This document shows, piece after piece, positions 44,483 to 54,036 of a stretch of 64,000 bases of DNA. The position numbers and the translations under genes were made by a program. Below the pieces are notes generated by a model. The model saw only the letters and a list, made by a program, of their open reading frames with translations. It made no database searches and was not told the origin of the DNA. This DNA is from JANMZO01 sp963763135 (GTDB lineage: Bacteria > Actinomycetota > Acidimicrobiia > Acidimicrobiales > JANYDT01). The DNA lies in assembly GCA_963763135.1 (NCBI GenBank), contig CAVXNJ010000012.1, forward strand, positions 434,001 through 498,000, written 5' to 3'. Numbering within the stretch: the first letter of the stretch is position 1; each line of letters starts with the position of its first letter.

Positions 44483-46021
44483 TCACTGACCGGAGGGGAC
44501 GGTGATCGACGTGAGGTCAACGACGGGAACGGCGCGCGACACCGGGGTTCGTGGTGCGGTGGATGCATCGGGCATCGTCGGTTGAGGGGCGGGAACGGGC
44601 ACGGTCCGGTAATCGACATCGGGCGGTGGGGTCTGAAGCCGGATCGGGCCGGTGGCGATCGCTCCCGTGGCCGGCTTGTCACACGGAAGGACCGTCTCGA
44701 TCGCCTCGGGCAGGGATGTCGCAAAGGAGTTCCGGGCAAAACAGTTTCCTGCGGCGTCAAGCGACGCGTCGCCGGCGGTCGAGGCGAAGAACAGGTCGGT
44801 TCCGTTGTTTTCGAGCACGTTGTCGGTTACGAGGTTGCCGGAGGGTTTGTACGTGTTGAAGTCGGTGAGGGCGATTCCCGCGGCTGAGTTTCCGACCACC
44901 CGGTTCTTCAGAACCTGGTTCCGTTCACCACCGTTGATTGCGATGCCGAAACCGGCCGCACCCTTCGGGGTCGCCGGCGCTCCGGGATCCTGGTTGTCGG
45001 CCACAAGATTGCCGGCCAGGACCACATCGCCCTGGGGAGCCAGACGCTCCTGATCCTGGCTGTTCGGCGTCATCCCGATGCGGTTCTTTCGCCAAATCGA
45101 GTTCACGATGAACAGGTTTCCGCTCGCGTTGGTTCCCGAGTACCCGATCGCGTTGAGTTCACTCACGTTGTCGGTCACGACCGCATCACACGGTTTGCAT
45201 TGACCGACGTAGATGCCGGAATCGGGCTGCCCACTCGTGTACGTGTGGTCGATCATGCCGCCCTGGGCAAAGAACGCGTAGATACCGTATGCACCGTTGT
45301 TATGCGCGGTTATGTATGAGGCGCGGTACCCCTTCAGCACCGTGTGCTGTTTCGCGTCGACATCGTCGTCGTACGCCTTCGTGAAGAGAAGTCCGTTGAA
45401 GGCATAGCGCCGAAGCGTCAGGTTCTCGACCGCCACGCCGTCGGCCGCGACGGTGATGCCGTTCTCGATTTCGTCTTTGCCGTCCAGCACCACGGTGTTT
45501 CGATCGACTCCCCGAATCGTGATGTCGTGCACTCGAACGACGATGGCCTCGTTGTAGGTTCCGGCGTCGATGAGGACGAGATCACCGGGCTGAGAACCGT
45601 CGACCGCGGCTTGGATCGACGCAAAATCCTTTGGCACATGTCGGATGACGCCGTCGGCCACGGGCGTACTGTCGGCCGCGAGCGTCGACGCCGACGTCTC
45701 GACTGACGTCTCGACTGACGACTCGACTGACGACTCGACCGTCGACGGATCCGACGCAGCCGCGATTTCGGAGGTTTCCGATACACCCGTGGACTGGGAG
45801 TCGCCCGAACTATCGGCGCTCACCTGGCCGGCTTCGGTCGAACCCGATGGAGAACTACCCGTGCACCCGACCAGCGCGAGGCAACCGATAAATGTCATGA
45901 ACGTCATGGTCATCATCGCCGAAGCGGCCCGGACCGTTCGGACCCGAGAACCGTTACCCCGCTTGTTCAAACCGTCGACCCGTCGCAACCAGAAACGCAT
46001 CCGACCAGCAAACACGATCAC
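44483..46021 (-). CDS. Lipoprotein with right-handed parallel beta-helix
   Basis: GTG 46021 has AAGGAG five bases upstream. The lipobox LALVGC is at about residue 53 after a basic N-terminus and a Met/Phe-rich helix. A Ser/Glu/Thr-rich spacer (55-120) includes repeated SSVESSVETSVET. The domain beginning VPKDFASIQAAVDGSQPGDLVLIDAGTYNEAI is the typical opening of NosD/pectate-lyase-like beta-helices. Repeated coils follow, with GNLVADN, LKNRVVGNSAAGIAL and NLVTDNVLENNG. A carbohydrate-acting or binding role is probable. The C-terminus is Pro/Thr-rich. It is 30 bp from the LppX-like gene and on the same strand. Confidence 0.8.
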   Translation of the reverse strand: MIVFAGRMRFWLRRVDGLNKRGNGSRVRTVRAASAMMTMTFMTFIGCLALVGCTGSSPSGSTEAGQVSADSSGDSQSTGVSETSEIAAASDPSTVESSVESSVETSVETSASTLAADSTPVADGVIRHVPKDFASIQAAVDGSQPGDLVLIDAGTYNEAIVVRVHDITIRGVDRNTVVLDGKDEIENGITVAADGVAVENLTLRRYAFNGLLFTKAYDDDVDAKQHTVLKGYRASYITAHNNGAYGIYAFFAQGGMIDHTYTSGQPDSGIYVGQCKPCDAVVTDNVSELNAIGYSGTNASGNLFIVNSIWRKNRIGMTPNSQDQERLAPQGDVVLAGNLVADNQDPGAPATPKGAAGFGIAINGGERNQVLKNRVVGNSAAGIALTDFNTYKPSGNLVTDNVLENNGTDLFFASTAGDASLDAAGNCFARNSFATSLPEAIETVLPCDKPATGAIATGPIRLQTPPPDVDYRTVPVPAPQPTMPDASTAPRTPVSRAVPVVDLTSITVPSGQ

Positions 46022-46161
46022 CGGGTCTCCTTCGCGGAACTTCGGGTCCTGCTTAGAGAATTCTCACTGAATCAGTCTCCAACCGTGAAAACCGCTCAAG
46101 TCGGTAGGTCATTGGGCCGACACCTGTCAGTAACTACCCATAGGACCTGCAGGAGACCTTG

Positions 46162-48854
46162 ATGCGAGCCGCATTAACTTTGAAGAACCCGACACAGAAG
46201 CGGCGCATCCGGGCTGCGGCCGCTGCAGCGGCATTGTTGGCCGTTCCGCTCACCGCAGCGACCGTACTCAACCGCTCCGCCAGTGCTGCCATGTCGAACA
46301 CTTCAGGCGTTGTTTTTGCCGACGACGACCACAGTGGCGCTCAGAACGGTGCCGAAGCTGGCATCTCGGGCGTCACCGTAACCGCCTACATCCCAGATGG
46401 GCTCGGCGGCGAGACGTCGGTCGGATCTGACACCACGGACTCGAGCGGTGCGTATTCGATCAGCACGGTCGATGAGACCGCAAGCGTGCGCATCTCGTTC
46501 TCCGGCGCTGCGGTTGATCCGGTGGCCCTCGGCCGTCGCAACCACTTCTTCGGCCCAGGCGCGACCCACGTCGCCGACCTCGGCGTGTACGACGCAGGCA
46601 CCTTCTCCACCGTCGTGCGGCTGCGTGCCGGTCACCATCGGCGATCGGGTGTGGCTCGATGCCGACGGCGACGGCAACCAGGAAGCGGGAGAACAGCCAC
46701 TCACCGGCGTACTGGTCGAATTACTGCAGGGCGGCGCGTCCTTCAGCCCGGCCCAGATCGCATCGACGGACTCCGAGGGTTACTACGCCTTCACGAACTA
46801 CTTCTCCAGTGGCTCGAATGTCGTCCAGGTCCCCGGCCTCGGCAGCAACCAGACCAACTTCTCGGTGGTTGTGCACGGCGTGTCCTCCGGCAACCTCAAA
46901 GGTTTCAGCAAGACGTCCACCTCGGGTCTTTCCAGCTTCACGAACTCTGACGGGACCGGCTGCGCGCCACTTGGCTCCGGCACGTTCTGCGACCCGCAGT
47001 CGGGCCAGTTCGACACGACCACGACCGCAGGCGGGTACTTCAACATGGACGTTGACTTCGGCTTCCAGCCGTATGACCTCGCCATCACCCAGTCGATCAG
47101 CCCGACTACGGTCAACGACGGCGACCCGGTCACGATCACGGTCAACATCACGAACAACGGTCCCGGCCCGGTTGCCGGCTGCACCGTGACCAACCTGCTC
47201 CCGACCGGTCTGACCTATGCCCCGTCGCAGCCCTCCCTACCTTCGACTCTGACCAACCGCACCATCTCGTTGCAGACGATGACGGTCGACTGTTCCGGCG
47301 AGATGGCCAGTGGCGCGACCGCGTCCTTCACAATCAACGCGATCGCCGGCACCAACGCAGGCGTCGAGAAGAACGTGGCATACATCGCCCCGCCCATCGG
47401 TGACGTCACCGCCGCCGAAACGATTCCGCTCGGTTCGCCGCTGCCGACCAACAGCACCGACACCGTCGGATCGGCCACGAACAATGACAGTGAGTCGACC
47501 GTCACGATCACCGTGACCACCACCACGACCACGACGACCACGACAACGACTCCGCCGACCAGCACGACCACGACGACCCCGGCGACGACGACAACCACAG
47601 CTGCTCCGACCACGACAACGACCGTGCCGCCGGTAACCACGACCACCGTGGACCCGGGAACGACAACGACAACAGCTGCTCCGACCACGACGACCACGGT
47701 GCCGCCGGTAACCACGACCACCGTGGACCCGGGAACGACAACGACCACGGCTGCTCCGACCACAACAACCACGGCTGCGCCGACCACCACGACCACCGCT
47801 CGCTCCGACCACCACGACCACGGCTGCCCCGACCACCACGACCACGGCTGCTCCGACCACGACCACGACCGTCGCCCCGACCACCACCATCGGCACTGCT
47901 CTCGCAAGTGTCGGCGACTACGTCTGGTACGACATGAACTCGAACGGTATCCAGGAAGTCGGTGAGGTCGGCGTCGCAGGCGTCACCGTCCAACTCCTCG
48001 ATTCGCTCGGAACGGTGCTGCAGACCCAGCAGACCTCGGTATCGGGCTTCTACCTGTTCGACAACCTGACCCCGAACGCCTACTCCATCCAGTTCATCCT
48101 GCCCACCAGCGGATCGTTCTCGTCGTACGCGTTCACCACGGCCTTGGCCGGGGTTGACCCTTCGGTCGACTCCGACCCGAACGTTTCGACCGGTCGCACG
48201 GCCCAGTTCTCGCTGACCGCCGGACAGGCCCTTCGCACGATTGACGCCGGTCTGGTCGCCGTCAGCGGCTCGACCACGACTACGACGATCGTGAACACGG
48301 CCACCACGACCACGGCGGCGACAACCATTCCGCCGTCGACGACCACAACGCCCACGGTCACATCGACCACGACCCCACCGCTCCCGACCACCACGGTTCC
48401 CTCAGTCCCGACCACCACCTTCACCGGTTCGGTCCTCGGGAACTGCAGACTGTCGTCGGTCGTATGGCGGGACGTGAACAACAACGGCATCATCGATGTC
48501 AACGAAGCGCCCTACGCCGGTGTCACGATTCAAGCGGTTCAGGGTGGTCTGCGGTTCACCGCAATCACCAACGAGAAGGGCGAGTACACGTTCAACAGCC
48601 TGCCTTGCGGCGATTGGACCATCTCGATCATCGACGGCCTGCCCGCAGGGGTCACCCCGCCGCCGGCCCGAACGGTTCGGGTGCTCGGCGTCGAGTTGAC
48701 GAACGACCTCGCCCCGTTCGGCATCGCCCTCCAGAACGATCCGGCGCTGACCGGCAGCAACACGCTCCAGTCGATCTCGTTCGCCCTCAGCGTGCTCGGA
48801 CTCGGCGGTCTCATGGTGAGCTTCCGCAAGCGTCGGTCACTGAACCATCAGTAG
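46162..48854 (+). CDS. Second SdrD-like surface protein, two frameshifts
   Basis: AGGAG six bases before ATG 46162 and a signal peptide (LLAVPLTAATVLNRSASA) support the start. Domains: a B-type repeat (SGVVFADDDHSGAQNG), a second (IGDRVWLDADGDGNQEAG), a DUF11-like domain (DLAITQSISPTTVNDGDPV), a long Thr/Pro linker (about 47515-47880), a third repeat (VGDYVWYDMNSNGIQEVG) and a fourth (VVWRDVNNNGIIDVNE). One base must be removed near 46620 and another near 47800 to join these frames. The C-terminus has PALTG, a hydrophobic stretch and RKRR, a variant of the LALTG signal in the first adhesin. As written, no full product is made. A terminator follows. Confidence 0.8.
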
Positions 48855-48886
48855 AAAACTGATACGTACACATAGCTTCTGACCGG

Positions 48887-48920
48887 AGGCCCGGCGGTGC
48901 ACACGCACCGTCGGGCCTTT
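48887..48920 (+). terminator. Intrinsic terminator of the second adhesin gene
   Basis: AGGCCCGGCGGTGC - ACAC - GCACCGTCGGGCCTTT: a 13-pair stem with one mismatch, four-base loop and TTT tail, 33 bp after the stop codon. Confidence 0.88.
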
Positions 48921-48990
48921 GTCATTTCTCGAACGTCATTTCTCGAACGTCATGTCGCGAACGTCATTTTCTCGAACGTCATGTCGCAAA
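48921..48990. repeat. Short tandem repeats of TCGAACGTCAT
   Basis: Five copies of C/TCGAACGTCAT (one as GCGAACGTCAT, the last decayed to GCAAACC) at 14-17 base spacing, alternating with TTTC and GTCG. They lie right after the terminator and before the fpg 3' end. Confidence 0.7.
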
Positions 48991-49037
48991 CCGGTGCCGC
49001 CACGGGAATGGCTGTCTCACGAGAGGCCGGGCCACGC

Positions 49038-49817
49038 TCATGCCTGATGCTTTGGGCACCACCAGGTCGATCGCCCGCCCACCGTGCTGTGCTGCAGCTC
49101 GCAGCCGTCGATCGGACAGAAGGCACCGGGGTGCCGATGATCCTGCAGATCACCCGTGTGCGATCCGCCCCGTTTCGTAAGTGCGCGTATTGTCTTTCGC
49201 ATCACGGTACGCAGGTCGGCCACCTCGTCGTCGTTGAGCGAGCGGGCCGTCCGTGCGGGAGCAAGGCCCGCCCTCCACAGCATTTCATCGACCAGCAGGT
49301 TGCCGATTCCGGCGATCCGATGCTGGTCGAGCAGGACCGCTTTCACCGCGGCCTCCGAGTTCAACGCCGCACGAAATGCGGGAAGCGAAATCGAAAGCGC
49401 ATCGGGTCCGAGCTTTGACTCGTCGGGATCGAGTTCGACCCCACCGAGCCGCCGCGGGTCGCGAAGCGCGAGCGTCCCCCCGTCAGCAAATCGCAGGCCG
49501 AACCGATCCCAGGCCATGAGATCGCGGTCACTTGAATACAGCAGCTGGTCGATTGCCGCCGATCCGTCGACAAGAAGCCGACCCGTCATGCCGAAGCGCA
49601 ACCCGAGCACCGCTCCCGACGAAAGGTCGGCGAGCAGGAGCTTGCCGACCCGACGAACCCGTACAATTTCGGTTCCGGGCAGCACACTCACGAGCAATTC
49701 GGGGGTGGTTGCCCCTTTGCAGAACCACGCGTCGTTGGCGTCGACATCGGCGATGCGCCGACCCTGAGCACGCTCAGCGACGCGCCGGTACGCTTCCACT
49801 TCGATCATTTCCGGCAC
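49038..49817 (-). CDS. Fpg/Nei-family DNA glycosylase
   Basis: GTG 49817 is chosen because it places Pro2 and Glu3 (MPEMIEVEAYRR), the catalytic pair of this family, at the N-terminus; a longer frame starting at 49895 would bury them. Other features: KLLLADLSSGAVLGLRFGMTGRL, the helix-two-turn-helix LLDQHRIAGIGNLLVDEMLW, and a C-terminal zinc-finger-like stretch with Cys, Cys, Cys and His (CPIDGC ... WWCPKHQ) in an unusual C-x4-C-x14-C-x2-H spacing. The enzyme removes oxidised bases and nicks the abasic site. It may be Nei-like rather than MutM-like. Confidence 0.88.
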   Translation of the reverse strand: MPEMIEVEAYRRVAERAQGRRIADVDANDAWFCKGATTPELLVSVLPGTEIVRVRRVGKLLLADLSSGAVLGLRFGMTGRLLVDGSAAIDQLLYSSDRDLMAWDRFGLRFADGGTLALRDPRRLGGVELDPDESKLGPDALSISLPAFRAALNSEAAVKAVLLDQHRIAGIGNLLVDEMLWRAGLAPARTARSLNDDEVADLRTVMRKTIRALTKRGGSHTGDLQDHRHPGAFCPIDGCELQHSTVGGRSTWWCPKHQA

Positions 49818-49927
49818 GGAATCCGACGCTACCGGCCCCACCGGTCCAACGTGTAGCGGTCCGCACGCCGACTCGGCTGGCTTGGTCATATGCAAAGGCG
49901 GGAGGTCGCAAGTAGTGTGCTTTGACT

Positions 49928-51133
49928 ATGTCGATGACCGAAGAAGCGGCTCCCAAGACCCGTCCCGATAAGGCCCACTGGGCCCACCTCTGGGATGAAG
50001 TCGTCACCAACAGCCTTTGCACCGGGTGTGCCGGATGCGTCGTGGCCTGTCCGCACGACGTGCTCGGTTACGACGACACCAACGGCGTGTACAAACCGTT
50101 CCACCTCGAGTCCGAGGGCGGACCCGGCGATTGCGGGCACGGTGAACGTGGTTGCACGAGTTGCACGCGGGCGTGTCCCCGGTTCCGTTCGTGGGAAACC
50201 GAGATCGACACGTTCATGTTCAAGCGGCCCCGAAAGGACGACGAGGTCGAAGGTGTCTCGAAGGACATCATCCTCGCCCGGGCCACCGACAAGTACATCC
50301 TCGACAAAGGCCAAGACGGCGGCCTCGTGTCGGCGATGCTGATCTTCGCCCTGGAGAAGGGCTACATCGACGGAGCGTTGGTGTCGTATCTCGAGGGCGA
50401 CGGCTCCACGTGGAAGGCGATCCCCGGCGTGGCCCGGACCAAAGAGGAAGTCATTGCCGCGGCCGGCAGCCGTTACACCTACAGCGCCAACACGATGGCG
50501 TACAGCCAAGCCGTGGAGATGGGTCTGGAGAAGCTGGCCCTCGTCGGCATGTCGTGCATGTCGTCGGTGCCTTCGGTCATGAACACCCGTAAGGCCGGAA
50601 AGCCCGCCCGCAAGTTCGCGCTCAACATCGGTCTGCTGTGCTCGAAGACCTTCGACGACGCGATCTTCGAGGAGCTCTTCGAAGCCAAGTACGGCTTGAA
50701 GAAGGCCGACATGGTCAAGATGAACATCAAGGGCGTGTTCCAGATCTGGATGAAAGACGGCAGCTATCACGAGATCAACCTGAAGGAGTGCCACGCGTGG
50801 ACCCGGCAGGGTTGTCTGAGCTGTCCCGACTTCGCCGCCGAACACGCTGACATCTCGACCGGTGGCATCGGCGCCTTCAACGACTGGACGCTCACGATCG
50901 TGCGGACCGACGCCGGTCGTAAACTGATGATCGAAATGCTTGAAGCCGGTGTGATCGAGGGCCGTCCGGGCGACGACGATCCGGGCGCCATCGATCTCAT
51001 GCGGAAGTTGGCCATCGTGTCTCGTCGGCGATGGCCGCAGACCGTCAACTTCACCAACCCGCGTCTTGGCATTCCACCACCAAAGCCCAAGGCCGACGCG
51101 GCACCAAAGCCAGAAGCCGCGCCGGCGAGCTGA
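49928..51133 (+). CDS. Coenzyme F420 hydrogenase/dehydrogenase beta subunit (FrhB) family protein
   Basis: The ferredoxin-like N-terminus has CTGCAGCVVACP (Cys31, 34, 37, 41) and a second cluster GCTSCTRACP. The FrhB domain follows: DKGQDGGLVSAMLIFALEKG, GSRYTYSANTMAYSQAVE, GMSCMSSVPSV, GLLCSKTF and HAWTRQGCLSCPDFAAEHADISTGG. Such proteins use F420H2 or ferredoxin with flavin for reduction of an unknown substrate. The C-terminus is Pro/Lys/Ala-rich. No hydrogenase partner genes are near, so it is a stand-alone oxidoreductase. The start is uncertain (TTG 49922 or ATG 49928 or 49934). Confidence 0.88.
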   Translation: MSMTEEAAPKTRPDKAHWAHLWDEVVTNSLCTGCAGCVVACPHDVLGYDDTNGVYKPFHLESEGGPGDCGHGERGCTSCTRACPRFRSWETEIDTFMFKRPRKDDEVEGVSKDIILARATDKYILDKGQDGGLVSAMLIFALEKGYIDGALVSYLEGDGSTWKAIPGVARTKEEVIAAAGSRYTYSANTMAYSQAVEMGLEKLALVGMSCMSSVPSVMNTRKAGKPARKFALNIGLLCSKTFDDAIFEELFEAKYGLKKADMVKMNIKGVFQIWMKDGSYHEINLKECHAWTRQGCLSCPDFAAEHADISTGGIGAFNDWTLTIVRTDAGRKLMIEMLEAGVIEGRPGDDDPGAIDLMRKLAIVSRRRWPQTVNFTNPRLGIPPPKPKADAAPKPEAAPAS

Positions 51134-51282
51134 TCGCCGAGCGGACCGGTCCGCTCGGCTCGATTGGCTGCGAGTCGTGCGGATCTGTCGATAGATTCAG
51201 TCGAATTGTTGCGGGCTCGTGTTGTTCCTGCAGCAAAATCGGTCCCGGAATGTCGCGACTTGATCAAGATGGCCGAGCCAAC
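51134..51282. other. Gene-free stretch before the candidate small RNA
   Basis: Part of a 660-bp gap between the frhB-like gene and the response regulator. No reading frame with a ribosome binding site or domain is seen here. Confidence 0.4.
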
Positions 51283-51310
51283 TTGACAACCTTTTGAACC
51301 TTGTTAAAGT
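51283..51310 (+). promoter_or_regulatory. Strong sigma-70-like promoter
   Basis: TTGACA at 51283-51288, 16-base spacer, TAAAGT at 51305-51310, in an unusually AT-rich patch. It has no coding gene downstream for 480 bp and feeds the candidate small RNA. Confidence 0.55.
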
Positions 51311-51316
51311 AAGAAG

Positions 51317-51434
51317 CGCTAACCCCTCCCGCCGGGGGAAGCGCCCTGAGATGTGGCTTCGGTCTGCTCAGGAAGGGCGTGCAAACGCCGGTCGGGAAGT
51401 CATCCGCCGTGGCTTCCCGACCTCCCGCCCTTTT
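51317..51434 (+). ncRNA. Candidate small RNA ending in an intrinsic terminator
   Basis: The about 118-nt stretch folds into consecutive hairpins: GCGCT...AGCGC around a C/G-rich core, CCTGAG...CTCAGG, GGCGT-GCAA-ACGCC, then GGTCGGGAAG / CTTCCCGACC (51390-51399 with 51413-51422) followed by CCCGCCCTTTTCTC. A near-consensus promoter lies directly upstream. No frame is supported. It does not show the tetraloop/GGAAG core of SRP RNA or a clear 6S bubble, so its class is unknown. The remaining 51435-51794 of the gap shows no feature. Confidence 0.45.
51390..51434 (+). terminator. Terminator hairpin of the candidate small RNA
   Basis: A perfect 10-bp stem GGTCGGGAAG / CTTCCCGACC with a 13-base loop, followed after 8 bases by TTTT. 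Confidence 0.6.
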
Positions 51435-51794
51435 CTCCCGAGGTTGGGCCCTCACACCTCACAACCCGCTCGCATACTGGGTCCTGGTCGTAGGTCGCCA
51501 GAGATGCTGCTGGATCGTGCGGCCATCACGGTGTTATGCGGTGATGGGGGATCTGTCGGACTACGTGTCGGTTTTGTCGGTGTCGGACGTTGCCAGCGAT
51601 CAGCCTTTGATGCGTGCCTCGGCATTCTCTGGACAGTGCTGTCCGGATGGAAACCGTCACTCGCCATTTCGAACCACTCGACGCGTATTGATCGCGTAAT
51701 TTCGCCGGGGTCAACTCCGCGCCGGTAATCGCCCGAGAGAACGTCGCAGAAGCTCACTCATCGAATCTTCACTGCAACTGGGTAACCTTTCGGT

Positions 51795-52490
51795 GTGCGC
51801 CTCCTCGTGGTCGAAGACGAACCAAAAATGGCTGATCTGCTGAAGCGCGGGTTGTCGGCTGAGGGATACGCCGTCGACGTCGCTGACAACGGTGTCGACG
51901 CCCTTTGGAGCGCCACCGAAGTCGAATACGACGCAATCATCCTCGATGCGATGATTCCGGCCCCTAATGGATACGAGGTTTGCCGGGAACTGCGAAACCG
52001 CCAGCGCTGGTCCCCGGTGTTGATGCTCACGGCCAAAGACACGGTGGAGGACCGGGTCCACGGACTCGACGTGGGGGCCGACGACTATTTGGCCAAGCCG
52101 TTCGCGTTTGCCGAGCTGTTTGCCCGCATCCGGGCCATCACCCGACGCGAGTCGGCACCCCGCCCAACCGTGATCGAGGTGGCCGGGTTGCGCATCGACC
52201 CGTCGGCCCACAGCGTGCATCGCGGTGATGTCGAGATAGAACTCTCCCCCACCGAGTACTCCCTGCTGATGGAGTTCGCGCGGTACCCGGGTCGGGTTCG
52301 CACGCGTACCGAACTCATCGAGCATGTCTGGGACTTTGCGTACGACGGCACGTCCAACGTCGTCGATGTCTACGTGCGTTACCTTCGCGAAAAGATCGAC
52401 CGTCCCTTTGATCTGTCGACGATTGAGACCGTTCGAGGCGTGGGCTATCGGATGCGAGACGTTCCCGTGCCTGCGTCAACCAGTTCCTAA
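51795..52490 (+). CDS. OmpR-family response regulator
   Basis: The receiver domain (1-120) starts MRLLVVEDEPKMADLLKRGL with phospho-acceptor Asp51 (IILDAMIPAP) and Lys in YLAKPFAF. The winged-helix DNA-binding domain (about 130-222) has ELSPTEYSLLMEFARYPG, LIEHVWDFAYDGTSNVVDVY and VRGVGYRM. It is paired with the histidine kinase 15 bp downstream. The GTG start at 51795 gives family-typical length. Confidence 0.95.
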   Translation: MRLLVVEDEPKMADLLKRGLSAEGYAVDVADNGVDALWSATEVEYDAIILDAMIPAPNGYEVCRELRNRQRWSPVLMLTAKDTVEDRVHGLDVGADDYLAKPFAFAELFARIRAITRRESAPRPTVIEVAGLRIDPSAHSVHRGDVEIELSPTEYSLLMEFARYPGRVRTRTELIEHVWDFAYDGTSNVVDVYVRYLREKIDRPFDLSTIETVRGVGYRMRDVPVPASTSS

Positions 52491-52505
52491 GTACACATAT
52501 CGACA

Positions 52506-53996
52506 TTGTGCAGTCCCTTGAAACGCATTCGACTTCCCCGACTCTTTCGAACACTCCAGGGTCGCCTCACGACGCTGTTTGTGCTCGCCGCCACCGTGCT
52601 CGTAGTGGCCGGCAGTGTTCTTCTTCTTACAGTCCAATCGCGCAACGACGACGCACTGCTGACCAAGACCCTACGCACACGTATTGATCGCATTGTCGCT
52701 GACGTCGAATCGACCGGAGAGCTTCCCGACACTGAGGTCTACGCGCAGATCATCACCGCGTTCCGCAGTGTCCGCGATCTCACGCCGGCGCTGTCGAAGG
52801 AGTACCTCCTCACCAACGAACAGTTGGATTTTGTCTTCCGCTCCGGCCAGTTGCAGATCGACCGACGACTGCCGTCGCTTCCCGGAACGGGTCGTCTTCT
52901 TGCCCAGCGGAGATCCATCAACGGAACTCCGGTGGTGATCGTGGTCGGGGCATCGCGCGAACTGGAGCGACTCACCCGGCAACGGCTGCTCGTCACGCTG
53001 GCCATCGCCGGACCGTTTCTCATCGCCATCCTAGGCCTGGCCGGTTGGGTCCTCACCGGTGCAGCGTTGCGCCCCGTTCGACGCATGGCCGACGAGGCCT
53101 CTGACATCTCGCGGGCCGACACCGGACGGCGGTTGCCCCTCCCTCACGGCAACGAGGAAATCCGACATCTCGGGCAGACCCTCAACGAGATGCTGGAACG
53201 TCTGGCCACTTCGTTCGCGCGGGAGAAGTCGTTCGTCGACGACGCGAGCCACGAGCTTCGAACCCCGCTCGCCATTTTGCGCGGCGAACTCGAACTCGCC
53301 ACTCTGCAGATTCACAACACCGAATACACTATGCGCGCTTTGCATTCGGCGATCGAAGAGGTCGACCGCCTCTCGTCGCTCGCCGATCAGCTACTCGTGC
53401 TCGCCCGGGCCAACGGAAATCCCGACGCCGTCACCGGTGCATGCGACATCGGTGCAACCCTCCCGGCGATCGTCGAGCGACTCCGCAATGCCCTACCCGC
53501 CGACATCACGGTTGAACTCCGGGGCACGGCTTCGGGGACGGTGGCCATTGGCGAAGAGCAGGTTTCGCAGATCGTCACGAACCTCGTAACCAACGGGTCC
53601 CGCTTCGCCAGGTCCCGGGTCCTCGTCGACCTCACCACGTCGGATTCCGACGAGGGACCGCGCGTAGTGATCGGCGTTCACGACGACGGGCCGGGCTTCG
53701 ATCCAGCGATTCTTCCGACCGCCTTTGAACGCTTCACCATCGCCGATCGGGCCCGAACCCGGCGAGCTTCCACCGGAGGCGCGGGGCTCGGGCTCGCGAT
53801 CGTACGCTCACTTACGGAAATGGCCGGCGGCACCGCTCGAGCCGGAGCATCCGACATTCTCGGCGGCGCATTCGTCGAAGTGACGATCCCGGTTACGCCG
53901 GCATCCCCGATGTCGACCACTCCGTCGCCCGCCACAGTGTCACAGCAGGCATCAGCAACCGATCACGAAGCAGATAGCGACGCTGCTCGCCTGTAG
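52506..53996 (+). CDS. Sensor histidine kinase
   Basis: Two membrane helices (about 24-45 and 160-185) flank an extracytoplasmic sensor of about 110 residues. HAMP follows (ALRPVRRMADEASDISRADT), then HisKA with DDASHELRTPLAILRGELEL (phospho-His249) and HATPase with NLVTNGSRFA, DDGPGFDP and GGAGLGLAIV. It should phosphorylate the response regulator upstream. The signal sensed is unknown. The TTG start at 52506 is tentative; TTG 52518 is also possible. Confidence 0.93.
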   Translation: MCSPLKRIRLPRLFRTLQGRLTTLFVLAATVLVVAGSVLLLTVQSRNDDALLTKTLRTRIDRIVADVESTGELPDTEVYAQIITAFRSVRDLTPALSKEYLLTNEQLDFVFRSGQLQIDRRLPSLPGTGRLLAQRRSINGTPVVIVVGASRELERLTRQRLLVTLAIAGPFLIAILGLAGWVLTGAALRPVRRMADEASDISRADTGRRLPLPHGNEEIRHLGQTLNEMLERLATSFAREKSFVDDASHELRTPLAILRGELELATLQIHNTEYTMRALHSAIEEVDRLSSLADQLLVLARANGNPDAVTGACDIGATLPAIVERLRNALPADITVELRGTASGTVAIGEEQVSQIVTNLVTNGSRFARSRVLVDLTTSDSDEGPRVVIGVHDDGPGFDPAILPTAFERFTIADRARTRRASTGGAGLGLAIVRSLTEMAGGTARAGASDILGGAFVEVTIPVTPASPMSTTPSPATVSQQASATDHEADSDAARL

Positions 53997-54036
53997 AGCG
54001 TGACGCGTTCGCCGACGGCGGCGGGCCGAGCGGCAC

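Noticed and set aside
47515..47880. Minus-strand Val-rich frames opposite the Thr/Pro linker
   Set aside because: They are the antisense of ACC/ACG-rich linker codons and have no start signals or domain.
51317..51434. SRP RNA, 6S RNA or 6C RNA
   Set aside because: The SRP core and a long 6S bubble are missing, and the C-loops do not fit the 6C pattern closely; left as unassigned.
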